Origin: Bacteroidetes bacterium ADurb.Bin008
GTDB taxonomy: Bacteria; Bacteroidota; Bacteroidia; Bacteroidales; Tenuifilaceae
Assembly: GCA_002071445.1 (NCBI GenBank)
Contig: MWFE01000010.1
Location: 62,001 to 126,000, forward strand
Length of the DNA: 64,000 bases
Direction of reading: 5' to 3'
Shown here: positions 1 through 9,900 of the stretch, piece after piece
Numbering within the stretch: position 1 is the stretch's first letter
Layout of the letters: every line of letters begins with the position of its first letter
The notes under the pieces: model-generated
Seen by the model: the letters and a program-made list of their open reading frames with translations, nothing else
Databases searched by the model: none
Told to the model about the DNA's origin: nothing
Made by a program: the position numbers and the translations under genes

Positions 1-2
1 CA

Positions 3-563
3 CGATTAGATGGAGTCATTCTGCTCATCTTTTTCGGGATATTCTTCCTTTACACGTACAAAACATCGCAATCTGACCAAAGTAGTCAGGAATCCAAAGT
101 CAGGAAGCGAAAACCTGTAATCGCTATTCTGCTTACCGTTGCCGGCATTGCGGGTCTTTACTTCGGAGGTGTTATCATTGTCGATTCGGCAACGGAAATA
201 GCCGGCAGGCTTGGAGTTTCCGATGCCATAATCGGGCTCACTGTGGTGGCCATTGGCACATCGTTACCCGAACTGGTAACCTCGTCAGTGGCAGCCTATA
301 AGGGAAACTCCGATATTGCCATAGGCAACGTGGTGGGGTCGAACATTTTCAATATTTTTTTAGTGTTGGGAGTATCGTGCGCCATTCGTCCTCTTCCTTT
401 CTATCCCGGTGCTTTGATTGATATTTTGGTAACCTGCGCTGCAAGCATACTGCTGTTTTTGTTTGTTCTGGTTAGGCCAAAACAAACCATAGAGCGCACC
501 AAGGGCACTGTTTTTTTGTTGATATACATTGCCTACCTCATATACCTTATCGCCCAGGTATGA
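3..563 (+). CDS. Na+/Ca2+ exchanger family antiporter, C-terminal part
   Basis: This is the C-terminal 186 residues of an inner-membrane calcium/sodium antiporter of the CaxA/YrbG kind; the frame is open to the left edge, so the start lies outside the window. The second alpha repeat is clear: GTSLPELVTS followed by GNVVGSNIFNI, the segment that forms half of the cation-binding site in this superfamily. Several hydrophobic helices surround it, and a short charged cytoplasmic loop rich in Ser, Lys and Arg sits near the left edge. Such proteins exchange Ca2+ for Na+ across the inner membrane. The first alpha repeat cannot be seen here. The family assignment is firm; the transported ion is inferred from the family. 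Confidence 0.9.
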   Translation, partial: RLDGVILLIFFGIFFLYTYKTSQSDQSSQESKVRKRKPVIAILLTVAGIAGLYFGGVIIVDSATEIAGRLGVSDAIIGLTVVAIGTSLPELVTSSVAAYKGNSDIAIGNVVGSNIFNIFLVLGVSCAIRPLPFYPGALIDILVTCAASILLFLFVLVRPKQTIERTKGTVFLLIYIAYLIYLIAQV

Positions 564-616
564 GGCATTCAGTTTGAATAGCTATTTTTACAGGAAAATC
601 TGATAAATTTTTCGCT

Positions 617-1066
617 TTGACCGATAAAGATAACAGGAGCAGGAACATAATTCTGTACTGGATTGACAATCTGGTGGGAACGGGTTCGCGCTTATCCTTT
701 AATCTCCTGTTCACGCTTTTCGGCGGAGTGCTGTATAGCTTCAGAATTTGGCCCTCAGTATATGTTCTTGTAATTTTTGGCGTAGTTTCTCCCTTGCTTT
801 ACACTCTCTGTCTGTATTTTATCATCAGGGTTTTGGCCGGAGACGAAATGGAGGAGCATGTGCCAAAATTTCTCCTTTCGCCCACAAGCAATATGCTGTT
901 GATGTTATTGGATATGACCATAATCATTGTCTTTGCCGTTCTGATTCACATTGGCATATTGGACTATTTCCTTTTCAGGTTCCTTCAAACCACCCTGCTC
1001 CCAATTGTTATGCTGCTGATGCTCAGAATGCTATACTTAAACATTACTTCTGAAGGGAAAGAGTAA
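617..1066 (+). CDS. Small integral membrane protein, unknown
   Basis: I do not recognise this 149-residue protein. It has about four hydrophobic helices (roughly residues 25-45, 48-72, 93-113 and 115-138) separated by short charged loops, and charged ends, so it is very probably an inner-membrane protein. The only plausible start in the frame is TTG, because an in-frame stop lies about 40 bases upstream and the next Met is deep inside the protein. It follows the antiporter gene by 53 bases on the same strand and could be cotranscribed with it. No catalytic or binding motif is visible. The reading frame is convincing by its hydrophobic pattern; the function is open. Confidence 0.6.
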   Translation: MTDKDNRSRNIILYWIDNLVGTGSRLSFNLLFTLFGGVLYSFRIWPSVYVLVIFGVVSPLLYTLCLYFIIRVLAGDEMEEHVPKFLLSPTSNMLLMLLDMTIIIVFAVLIHIGILDYFLFRFLQTTLLPIVMLLMLRMLYLNITSEGKE

Positions 1067-1130
1067 ATCGAACGGAAATTTTTTTTATCACAAAAGGGAC
1101 TTTTTCAATAACTGTTTGTAGCAAATGGCT

Positions 1131-1138
1131 TAACTTTG
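1131..1138 (+). promoter_or_regulatory. Putative -7 promoter box for the AsmA-like gene
   Basis: TAACTTTG matches the Bacteroidota -7 consensus TAnnTTTG and lies 26 bases before the ATG at 1165. No good TTG element was found at the expected spacing upstream, so only the -7 half is supported. Confidence 0.45.
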
Positions 1139-1164
1139 AACTGTTTACTAAAACTAACGCAACC

Positions 1165-3975
1165 ATGAAAAAAGTGCTTAAAATTTTTCTCATTACAATT
1201 CTTGTAATCATAGTGCTAATCCTTGGGTCGGCCATTGTTATTCCCATAGTCTTTAAACCGCAACTGCTGGAATTGGCAAAAAAGGAGATAAATAAAAACG
1301 TGAAAGCCAAGGTAGAGTTTAGCGATTTTAAAGTTTCTGTTTTAAAAGGATTTCCCGATGTTTACATCGGCCTGATGGATTTAAGTATCGTGGGAGTGGA
1401 TGAGTTTGAAGGGCAAACGCTGGTTGCTTTCGATGAGTTTAGCGTCAGGGTTGATATTAAGAGCGTAATCGGTATGGAAAATATTCAGGTTAATTCTATC
1501 CTGTTGTCAAATCCTGTTATGGCAGCCATTGTCACTCCCGAAGGGAAGGCCAACTGGGATATTTTTATTTCCGAATGGGAAGAGGAGGAAGAGGTAGTAG
1601 AAGAGGCAGAAGGAGAGCTCATGTCCATGAAGGTGGCACTTGAAAAATTCGAAATACGTAATGCCAACATAAGTTACAACGACGGACAGGCAGGGATGAA
1701 GGCTGACATTGCGAGTTTGAACTTCATGTTGACGGGAAACATGGGATTAGACTACACTGAACTACAAATTGACACCAAGATTTCAGGGTTGGATTTTATC
1801 ATGGATGGCATGCGGTACATCCGAAATGCAAACGTTGGTTTCAACGCCGGTATTGGGGCCGACTTGGTTAATAGTGTATATACATTCAATGATAATCACT
1901 TTTCCATCAATGAGATAATGTTAAATTTTGCCGGTGCGGTTAAGATGCCTGACGATAATATAGATGTTGATTTAGTGTTTTCAACGTCCCGAACCGAGTT
2001 TAAGTCGCTTCTTTCCATGGTTCCCGCTATCTACATGAAGGATTTTGAGGGGCTGCAAACATCGGGGAATTTGAGCCTGAACGGGTGGGTTAAGGGCTTG
2101 GTCACCGAAACTGCCCTGCCCAGTGTTGGCATTGATTTGGCCGTTGACAACGCACGTTTTCAATATCCCGATTTGCCCAAATCGGTTGAAAAGATTGCCA
2201 TAAAGACCAAGGTCTTTTATGATGGCACCAACGATGACAAAACTACGGTTGATATTTCGAAGTTCCACTTCGAGTTGGCCAACAACCCCTTTGATATCAC
2301 ACTCAGCGTTCGCACACCCATGAGCGATATGGAGGTAACGGGAAAATTTATGGGGGTTATCGATTTCAGCAGCTTGGCCGATGTCATACCGCTCGATGAT
2401 ATGTCTATAACGGGTAAGCTTGAGAGCAATCTGGAATTCGGAGGGTTGATGTCGTATATAGAAAAGGAGCAGTATGAGAAGTTTAAGGCCGATGGCTCGC
2501 TGAAGCTTAGAAATTTCGAGTTGGAAAGCCCCGACTTTCCCCAGGGGGTGAAAATTTTGGAAACCGACATGAATTTTAGCCCCAAATACGTACAGCTGGC
2601 TTCCTTCGATGCGCGTATGGGTGCCAGCGATATCCAGTTGGATGGACGTTTGGAAAACTTTATCCCATACGTATTCAACGACCAAACCATTAAGGGCACC
2701 CTCAACCTTCGTTCAACGCTTATAGACCTGAATGAGTTCATGGAAGGCGAAACCGAGGAGACTGAGGAAGTGCAGGATACCATCCCCATGTCCGTAATTG
2801 AGGTACCCAAAAACATCGATTTCGTTCTGTCGTCGAATATCAGAAAGGTTAAGTTTGATAAGCTGAATATCGATGATATTCAGGGGAAGATAGTTGTGCG
2901 CGATGGCAAGGTGATGATGGATAAGCTGGGAATGAACCTACTTAAGGGCAGCATGAACCTTTCGGGGGAGTACAATACTCAGAACGTGGAGGAGCCAAAG
3001 ATCGATTTTGCTATGGATATTAAAGAGTTCGACATCCCCACGGCTTTTAACTCTTTGAGCATGTTAGAGAAAATGGCACCACAGGTAAAAAATATAACCG
3101 GTAGGGTTTCTACCAAGCTAGCCCTTAACTCACTGCTTGATAAGCAGATGTCGCCCGTGCTCAACTCGCTTTATGCCAACGGCATGCTGGGTTGTAAGAG
3201 CATTGCCATTGTCAACGCACCCACATTCACCAAGATAGGTGATTTGTTGAAAAACGATGCCATCAGCAATCCGCGGCTTAAAGACTTTGCTGCGCATTTG
3301 GAGGTGAAGGAGGGGAGAATATACATTAAACCTTTCGATACCGAGTTCTCGGGTATTAAGATGAATTTTGGAGGCGATATAGGTATTGACCAAACCATTG
3401 ACTACAAGATTAAGATGGAAATGCCACGCTCTAAGTTGGGCCCGGCTTCGCAGGCGTTGGAAAGCGTCAACGCATTTGCTGCGTCAAAGGGGATAAGCAT
3501 AGGGCAAAGCGATGTGGTAAAAATCAACTTTCTGGTAACCGGTAGTGCAACGAATCCAAAGGTTAAGATGGATATGGGCGATGCTGCACAAAGCGTGAAG
3601 GAGCAGGTTAAAGAGCAGGTAAAGGAGAAAATTGAAGAAACGGTTGACAAGGCCAAGGAGGAGGCTCGCCAGAGGGCGAAAGCACAGGCCGACAAGTTGA
3701 TACAAGACGCAGAGAAACAGGCCAATGCCATACGAGCCGAGGCTCGTAAAGCCGCCGATGTCGTGAGAAAAGAGGCCGAAGCCAATGCCAAAAAGGTGGA
3801 AAAAGAAGCGAAAGGGAAAGGCGTAATAGCCGAGAGAGCCGCCAAAGCTGCTGCTGACAAGATTAGGAGCGAGGGCGAAAAATCGGCGAAGAAGATAATC
3901 AACGAAGCTGATGCCAAGGCCAAGGGTATTATAGACAAGGCTAAGGCAGAAGCAGCGAAAATTGAAAATCTGTAG
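1165..3975 (+). CDS. AsmA-like protein with a long C-terminal coiled-coil tail
   Basis: A 936-residue AsmA-family protein. One N-terminal membrane helix (about residues 5-27) anchors a long beta-rich periplasmic part with the AsmA features: an early segment on residues about 45-130, repeated short beta-strand blocks, and a conserved late block near residues 720-800 (FDTEFSGIKMNFGGDIG and what follows). AsmA/TamB-type proteins are thought to bridge inner and outer membranes and to carry phospholipid; that role is inferred here. Odd feature: residues about 811-936 form a highly charged Ala/Lys/Glu heptad-like tail resembling the stalk of ATP synthase subunit b or apolipoprotein-like helices. 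The ATG is supported by the membrane helix directly after it and by a promoter box just upstream. A strong terminator follows the gene. Confidence 0.85.
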   Translation: MKKVLKIFLITILVIIVLILGSAIVIPIVFKPQLLELAKKEINKNVKAKVEFSDFKVSVLKGFPDVYIGLMDLSIVGVDEFEGQTLVAFDEFSVRVDIKSVIGMENIQVNSILLSNPVMAAIVTPEGKANWDIFISEWEEEEEVVEEAEGELMSMKVALEKFEIRNANISYNDGQAGMKADIASLNFMLTGNMGLDYTELQIDTKISGLDFIMDGMRYIRNANVGFNAGIGADLVNSVYTFNDNHFSINEIMLNFAGAVKMPDDNIDVDLVFSTSRTEFKSLLSMVPAIYMKDFEGLQTSGNLSLNGWVKGLVTETALPSVGIDLAVDNARFQYPDLPKSVEKIAIKTKVFYDGTNDDKTTVDISKFHFELANNPFDITLSVRTPMSDMEVTGKFMGVIDFSSLADVIPLDDMSITGKLESNLEFGGLMSYIEKEQYEKFKADGSLKLRNFELESPDFPQGVKILETDMNFSPKYVQLASFDARMGASDIQLDGRLENFIPYVFNDQTIKGTLNLRSTLIDLNEFMEGETEETEEVQDTIPMSVIEVPKNIDFVLSSNIRKVKFDKLNIDDIQGKIVVRDGKVMMDKLGMNLLKGSMNLSGEYNTQNVEEPKIDFAMDIKEFDIPTAFNSLSMLEKMAPQVKNITGRVSTKLALNSLLDKQMSPVLNSLYANGMLGCKSIAIVNAPTFTKIGDLLKNDAISNPRLKDFAAHLEVKEGRIYIKPFDTEFSGIKMNFGGDIGIDQTIDYKIKMEMPRSKLGPASQALESVNAFAASKGISIGQSDVVKINFLVTGSATNPKVKMDMGDAAQSVKEQVKEQVKEKIEETVDKAKEEARQRAKAQADKLIQDAEKQANAIRAEARKAADVVRKEAEANAKKVEKEAKGKGVIAERAAKAAADKIRSEGEKSAKKIINEADAKAKGIIDKAKAEAAKIENL

Positions 3976-3997
3976 CCTTAAACGGCAATACCAAAAA

Positions 3998-4021
3998 AGC
4001 CCCCTGAAAACACAGGGGGCT
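3998..4021. terminator. Hairpin terminator between convergent genes
   Basis: A perfect 9-base-pair stem (AGCCCCCTG / CAGGGGGCT) with loop AAAACA lies between the AsmA-like gene and the convergent nrdJ. The A-run 3993-3998 before the stem gives a T-run on the minus strand, so it should work best for nrdJ, and it may also act on the plus strand. Confidence 0.8.
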
Positions 4022-4047
4022 GATTGTATGTATGGATTTAGGGGTTG

Positions 4048-6621
4048 CTATCCGCACTTAGAGTTACCGCAATTGGTGCATATCAGGCACCCCTCCTGAT
4101 AAACCAGTGCATCGGAACCACAGTCGCAACGAACACCTTTCTTTGCCTTGGTTCCATTGGGAATGTACCGACGAAGGGCTCTTTCTACTCCCGCATTCCA
4201 TGTATTAATGGTTTCGTTGTCGAGCCTGAGAGAACTAACCAGGTTCACCACATCGGGAATGGGCATTCCGTTGCGAAGGACTCCCGAAATCAACTTGGCA
4301 TAGTTCCAGAATTCCTTGTTGAACATGTGCGAAAGCCCACCCACAGTGTTGGTATATCCAAATCTGTCAACATATTGAAAATCGTAGCGACTGCCTTCTT
4401 CTTCCTTGATTTTTAATATTTTACCTTTCTTAACCGTTTTGGGGATGGGCAAAACGTCATCCTCCGAAATCCCGGTGAAGATTTCGTATGGTTTGCCGTT
4501 GTAAAGACCAACGAAAGCAATCCAGTTCTCGGAATTATTTTTAAATCGGATAACATCGCATTCAAGCTCCTGAGGTCGTATTGCAGGATGAGCGGTTTCG
4601 CTCTGATCTTCTTTTTTTGTGGCCGAAATCAGTACTCCATCGCGTGAGCCCTCGCGATAAACGGTGCATCCTTTGCACCCGCTTTCCCAAGCAGTTTGGT
4701 ACACCTTGGCTACCATCTCCTCGGTTATATCAGTGGGAAGATTCACGGTAACGCTGATGGAGTGATCAACCCATTTTTGTATCATGCCCTGCATTTTTAC
4801 CTTGCTCACCCAGTCCACATCCTTGGATGTGGATTTGTAGTATGGCGATTTTTCAACCAGCTTGCTGAGTTCTTCTTCTCCATAACTTTCGATTTCTCCG
4901 GTATCGTAACCGTTCACCTCAAGCCAGGTGAGGAACTTGTGGTGATATACATTGAACTCTTCCCACGAATCTCCAACTTCATCGGTAAAAGTAATCTTCA
5001 CGTTTTTGTCGTTGGGATTAACCTTGCGACGACGTTTGTATATGGGCATAAAAACCGGCTCAATACCCGAAGTGGTTTGGGTCATCAGGCTGGTTGTGCC
5101 CGTTGGGGCAATAGTAAGCAGCGCAATATTCCTGCGGCCGTACTTTACCATATCGCTGTAAAGTTCTGCATCTTCATTTTTTATGCGGTTGATAAATGGG
5201 TTGTTCTTCTCCCTCTGTGAATCGTACATGGGGAAAGGACCGCGCTCTTTGGCAAGGAATACCGATGATCGGTATGCTTCAATGGCCAGGGTTTTCTGCA
5301 CCTCAACGGCAAACTCAATGCCTATATCCGACCCATACTGAAGGTTTAAGGCTGCAAGCATGTCACCTTCGGCGGTGATGCCAATTCCTGTGCGACGTCC
5401 CTGAATTGCCTTTTGCCGGATTTTGCTCCAAAGGTTTCGCTCAACATTCTTGATCTCTTCGTCCTCAGGGTCATTGTCGATTTTTGCCTGAATGGCATCA
5501 ATTTTTTCCAGTTCCAGATCAATAATGTCGTCCATTATTCGCTGTGCTGCGTGGATGTGATCCTTGAAAAGTGGAAAGTTAAATTTGGCTTTTGCAGTGA
5601 ATGGGTTTTCAACGTAGCTGTACAGGTTGATGGCAATCAGCCTGCAACTGTCGTATGGGCACAGTGGAATTTCACCGCAGGGATTGGTTGAAACCGTGCG
5701 AAATCCGAGGTCGGCATAGCTATCAGCCACTGATTCCCGGGTTACTGTATCCCAGAAAAGCACTCCCGGTTCGGCCGATTTCCAGGCATTATGGATAATT
5801 TTTTTCCACAGGGCCACAGCATCAATTTCGTGTCTGTATTTGGGGTTTGAAGCGTTAATGGGGTACTGCTGTATATACGGTTTGCCCTCAAGCACCGCTT
5901 TCATAAATTCATCATCAATTTTTACCGAAACGTTAGCTCCGGTAATTTTCCCCGCTTCCATTTTGGCATCAATAAATTTCTCGGCATCGGGATGTTTAAT
6001 GGAAATGGAAAGCATCAGGGCCCCCCTTCGTCCATCCTGAGCTACTTCACGGGTTGAGTTTGAATACCTTTCCATAAAAGGCACTACACCAGTTGAGGTG
6101 AGCGCACTGTTGAGTACCGGGCTACCCTTAGGACGGATGTGCGAAAGGTCGTGGCCCACGCCACCCCTGCGCTTCATCAGCTGCACTTGCTCTTCATCTA
6201 CTTTCATTATTCCACCGTACGAATCGGCATTACCCTTAGATCCTATGACAAAGCAATTGGAAAGGCTGGCAATTTGATACGGATTACCAATTCCGGTCAT
6301 GGGACCACCCTGTGGAACAATGTATTTAAACTCCCTGAGCAGGTCGAAAATGTCCTGTGCGCTCATGGGGTTTGGATACTTTTTTTCTATTCGGGCAATC
6401 TCATTAGCCAATCGCCAATGCATATCTTCGGGAGATTTTTCGTAGATATTTCCAAAGGAATCTTTTATTGCGTACTTGCTGACCCATACTTTAGCAGCCA
6501 TTTCGTCGCCTTTGAAATATTGGGTTGTTGCCGCCATGGCCTCTTCAAAAGAATAAATTGTTCCTTTTTCTATCACTTCGTTGCTTATGGCCACATTTTC
6601 CTCCTTACTTATTTGTTGCAT
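4048..6621 (-). CDS. nrdJ: Adenosylcobalamin-dependent (class II) ribonucleotide reductase
   Basis: An 857-residue class II ribonucleotide reductase, which reduces ribonucleotides to deoxyribonucleotides using a 5'-deoxyadenosyl radical from vitamin B12 and needs no oxygen. Visible landmarks: Cys123 in SNCFVIG (redox pair), the N-P-C-G-E finger loop at 313-317 whose Cys315 is the expected radical cysteine, and a C-terminal Cys-rich zinc-ribbon-like end with several CxxC/CxC pairs in the last 26 residues, as usual for the B12-dependent type. It stands alone, convergent with the AsmA-like gene and ended by a shared hairpin. The upstream region holds a 16-base palindrome but no recognisable NrdR box or cobalamin riboswitch. 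The identity is firm. Confidence 0.96.
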   Translation of the reverse strand: MQQISKEENVAISNEVIEKGTIYSFEEAMAATTQYFKGDEMAAKVWVSKYAIKDSFGNIYEKSPEDMHWRLANEIARIEKKYPNPMSAQDIFDLLREFKYIVPQGGPMTGIGNPYQIASLSNCFVIGSKGNADSYGGIMKVDEEQVQLMKRRGGVGHDLSHIRPKGSPVLNSALTSTGVVPFMERYSNSTREVAQDGRRGALMLSISIKHPDAEKFIDAKMEAGKITGANVSVKIDDEFMKAVLEGKPYIQQYPINASNPKYRHEIDAVALWKKIIHNAWKSAEPGVLFWDTVTRESVADSYADLGFRTVSTNPCGEIPLCPYDSCRLIAINLYSYVENPFTAKAKFNFPLFKDHIHAAQRIMDDIIDLELEKIDAIQAKIDNDPEDEEIKNVERNLWSKIRQKAIQGRRTGIGITAEGDMLAALNLQYGSDIGIEFAVEVQKTLAIEAYRSSVFLAKERGPFPMYDSQREKNNPFINRIKNEDAELYSDMVKYGRRNIALLTIAPTGTTSLMTQTTSGIEPVFMPIYKRRRKVNPNDKNVKITFTDEVGDSWEEFNVYHHKFLTWLEVNGYDTGEIESYGEEELSKLVEKSPYYKSTSKDVDWVSKVKMQGMIQKWVDHSISVTVNLPTDITEEMVAKVYQTAWESGCKGCTVYREGSRDGVLISATKKEDQSETAHPAIRPQELECDVIRFKNNSENWIAFVGLYNGKPYEIFTGISEDDVLPIPKTVKKGKILKIKEEEGSRYDFQYVDRFGYTNTVGGLSHMFNKEFWNYAKLISGVLRNGMPIPDVVNLVSSLRLDNETINTWNAGVERALRRYIPNGTKAKKGVRCDCGSDALVYQEGCLICTNCGNSKCG

Positions 6622-6740
6622 GACGATTTTAAAAGTTTTGATTTTTTAGTAAAATACACTTCGCTGAATAGTAACCGCATAGGAAATTTTTCAGCAAAAG
6701 GCAAAGCGCATGCAAGATAGGAAACCATGCCTGAAAATTC

Positions 6741-6756
6741 CAACTTTTAAAAGTTG
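6741..6756. promoter_or_regulatory. Perfect 16-bp palindrome upstream of nrdJ
   Basis: CAACTTTTAAAAGTTG is a perfect palindrome about 120 bases before the nrdJ start, in the 366-base gap between nrdJ and the TonB-dependent receptor. A related half (TTTTAAAAGTT) recurs close to the nrdJ start near 6628. It could be a dimeric regulator site; nothing else in the gap except the receptor's terminator looks functional. Confidence 0.35.
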
Positions 6757-6942
6757 AAGAATTAAACAAAATTTTAAAGTTATTAACATTGTAAATATCA
6801 CTACATCAGGAAGATGTGTAATCATTTTGTGTTTCAAATGGTAAGGTTTAAATACCTTATCCATAGAGGAGAAGAACTTATTTTCAATCTGTGTAGGTTG
6901 GAATATAAACAAGCAATAGGCAGAAACCATAAAAAAAAAAAT

Positions 6943-6963
6943 CGCCCCGGGGGTACCGGGGCG
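6943..6963 (-). terminator. Rho-independent terminator of the TonB-dependent receptor gene
   Basis: An 8-base-pair GC-only stem (CGCCCCGG / CCGGGGCG, loop of 5) is followed on the minus strand by a run of ten or more T (A-run 6931-6941 on the plus strand). It lies 25 bases after the receptor's stop codon. Confidence 0.92.
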
Positions 6964-6987
6964 AAAGAAAAACTGTTTCAGGCAGAA

Positions 6988-9900
6988 TTAGAACACTAAC
7001 CTGATTCCAAGCAGCATTCCCCAAGTACTACCCGTACTAAGGGTTTTACTGAGTTCGGTACTGGCTTTAAACTGATCAATTGTATTGGCATTCAACCTAA
7101 AGGTTGGGGCGGTTGTTGCAGTGGGTAGGGCAACCCTGGTCAAAGGACGAATGTTGTCGTAGCTGGCCAAGGGATGGAAATCATATGTCCCCCACTTATC
7201 GTTGATCATGTTCCCTATGTTAAGTATGTCAAGACTTATCTGGAGCGTGTATTTACGTGCCGATCCGAAATTTGAGAACACATCCTGTAAAATCTTGGCA
7301 TCGAAACGATGTATCCAGGGACGAACATGGCCAAAACGCTCAGCGTATTCGCCCATGTGCTTACTTAGGTATTCATTGTTTTTAACATATTCAAAGAAAG
7401 CATCGGATTGCTGCTGAGCTGTCATGATAATTGGATCAGCGCCACCGCCGGGGTTATAGGTATAGTCAACAAAGGTTATCTCCGAAGCGTCCTTAGGAAT
7501 GTACATTAAGTCCGAAGCAATTCCATCGTTGTTCAGGTCGTTGGAGTATGTGTACGACCAGCGTCCCTGCTGATATCCCCTGTAGGAAATGGTAATGGTG
7601 GTTGCCAGCATCTTGGCATACTCAATTCTGTACGATCCGAAACCGGTGAGCTGATGGGGGGTTGCAAAGTTAGAATAGCTTAATCCGGGGTTGTTCAAAC
7701 TGTTCACGGCAACGTTGGAAGAGTATGCAGAGTATGCAGCCGAGCCCGGATTGGATGACACATCCTTAGCCATGGTATAGGTGTAGGCAAACATCCCCGA
7801 AAGTCCATGGCTGAAGTTTTTGGTTAGCTGTGCAGTGAATGAGTATTGATATCCCTCGTTGGTATTGGAAAGAATAGTAGCGTTAGCAATGGAGTTTTCA
7901 TACTTTCTGTCTGCTGCAGCCACCCAATAGGGTCGGTTATCGGCACCTACCATTGTACCATTGGGTTCTCTTTCGTTGATATTAATCTGTTGTACTGCAT
8001 TAATATCCTTTCCAAAGATTGCCTCACCTGTGAATACCATGCTGTATGGCAATTCAATGTCGGCAGCAAGGCTGGAACGCCATACTTGTGGCATTTTGAA
8101 GTCTTTGGAAACTTCAGCAAGTGCCGAGTTGTTTGGTAAGGTGCTTGGACTTTGCGGGAACCATTCGGGATGGTCGGCGATTAACTTTTTGTAATCGGGT
8201 TCAAAGGCCAGTCCAGCAAGGTTGGGATTGCCGATGTTCCATCCGATTTCAGGCGATTGAATAACTGCGGAGTTGGTGGGCTGGTTGGTAAACCAAACGA
8301 ATGGAAGAAGTCCTGTAAAGATTCCCGTTCCCCCACGTACCTGTAATGAGCGATCTCCTTTAACATCCCAGTTAAAACCAAGTCGGGGAGAGAAAAGAAA
8401 ACTTGCCTCAGGCCAGGAGCCAACATCAACTTTTCTTCCGCCAAAGTCGAGTGCACTAATGGCCGGGTTATTTTTCAACTCATCCAGGAAGAATGGGCGT
8501 TCGATACGGATACCATAGGTAACCTTAAACTGGCGGTTTAATTTCCACTCGTCCTGAGCATAAATGGCACCAAGTCCAAAAGTAAGCTCTGCCCCGGGAG
8601 CATCGTTTCCGGCATAGCCGTAAGTTACGCCAAAGCCGGTTGGGTCAGCACCATTAATGAAATCGTCAACCGATCCATAACGGTAGTAAGATGTACCCTC
8701 GCGAATGTATGAATTGTAGAAATAAAGACGGTCGTAAGAGATACCGGCGGTTATGGCATGATCCTTCAGGGTAATAACCGTATTGTTAACAATGCTGAGC
8801 GTTTTATTGGCTACCCTGTTGTTGTACGAGAAAAGTTCATAACCAAATGACATATACTGATCGCCTCCTTCCCATATATCAACAAATGGGAAAAATGCAG
8901 AGTTGCTGGTTCTGGTATCCTCAATAAAAGTGTAGCTGGCAAGAAATTTATTGGAGATATTCGATTTCAATGCGCTATTTACCTCACCGGTGAATGAGCG
9001 TACGGTGTTTTTAAATCCGTAAAAGGAGTTGGAGAAAGCCATAGATTGCCCGCTAATACGTCCTGATCCCCTTGGAATTCCGCTAGGACCGCTGTTTGCA
9101 TTAGTTTGCTGGTCAGATGTTCCTACCACATCGTTATAGCGCAATGTCATTTTATGGTTCTTGCTGATGTTCCAGTCAATACGTGCCAGGATTTTGGTAT
9201 TCTGGTTCTGGAAAGGATCGAAATCTTTGTATTTGCCCGGATCATAGTGATAATTGTTAATCAGGTGATTGCGAACTCTTTCCATATCGGCCTCAGTGGT
9301 TCTGGAAATCATCAAATTGGGATTGGCAACGCCGTCCGTACTGGGCCTCCACGCAATACCCGGAATGTTTTCCTTTTCAAGCTCCCCATTAAAGAAAAAG
9401 AAGAGTTTATTCTTAATAATTGGGCCACCAAGGCTTAGTCCGTAGTTATTGCTACTTCTCTCGTTGGCACCTTTTACTTCCAGTCCATTCACAGTATTGC
9501 CGGTGAACGATTTTGGACGGACATAGGTGTAGGCCGATCCTTTGAAAGTGTTATCGCCGCTTCGTGTTACGGCGTTAATACTGGCACCAGTAAACTGTGA
9601 CAGGGTAACGTTGAAAGGCGATACGTTAACCGTAACCTGATCTATAGCATCCAGCGAAATGGGCTGGGCTTCACCACCCGGAAGAGGATTACTGCTTAGC
9701 CCAAAGTTGTTGTTGAATGCAGCACCGTCGATGGTGATGGTGTTGTAACGGCCATCGCGACCGGCAAACGAGTTGCCTTGTGCCTGTGGTGTCAGCCTGG
9801 CAAGGTCGGTAATGCTACGGCTAATGGTTGGCAGGTTGTTTATGTCGCGCCTGCTGATGTTGGTCTGCGCACCGGTACGATCGGAGTTCATGATGGGATT

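Noticed and set aside
1981-2685. Long open frame on the minus strand inside the AsmA-like gene
   Set aside because: It lies wholly opposite a gene with a clear family match, has no recognisable motif, and overlaps another antisense frame, as expected by chance in this codon use.
6622-6987. Cobalamin riboswitch or NrdR boxes upstream of nrdJ
   Set aside because: I looked for the B12-box pattern and for ACACWATATWTWGTGT-like boxes and saw neither; only a different palindrome is present.
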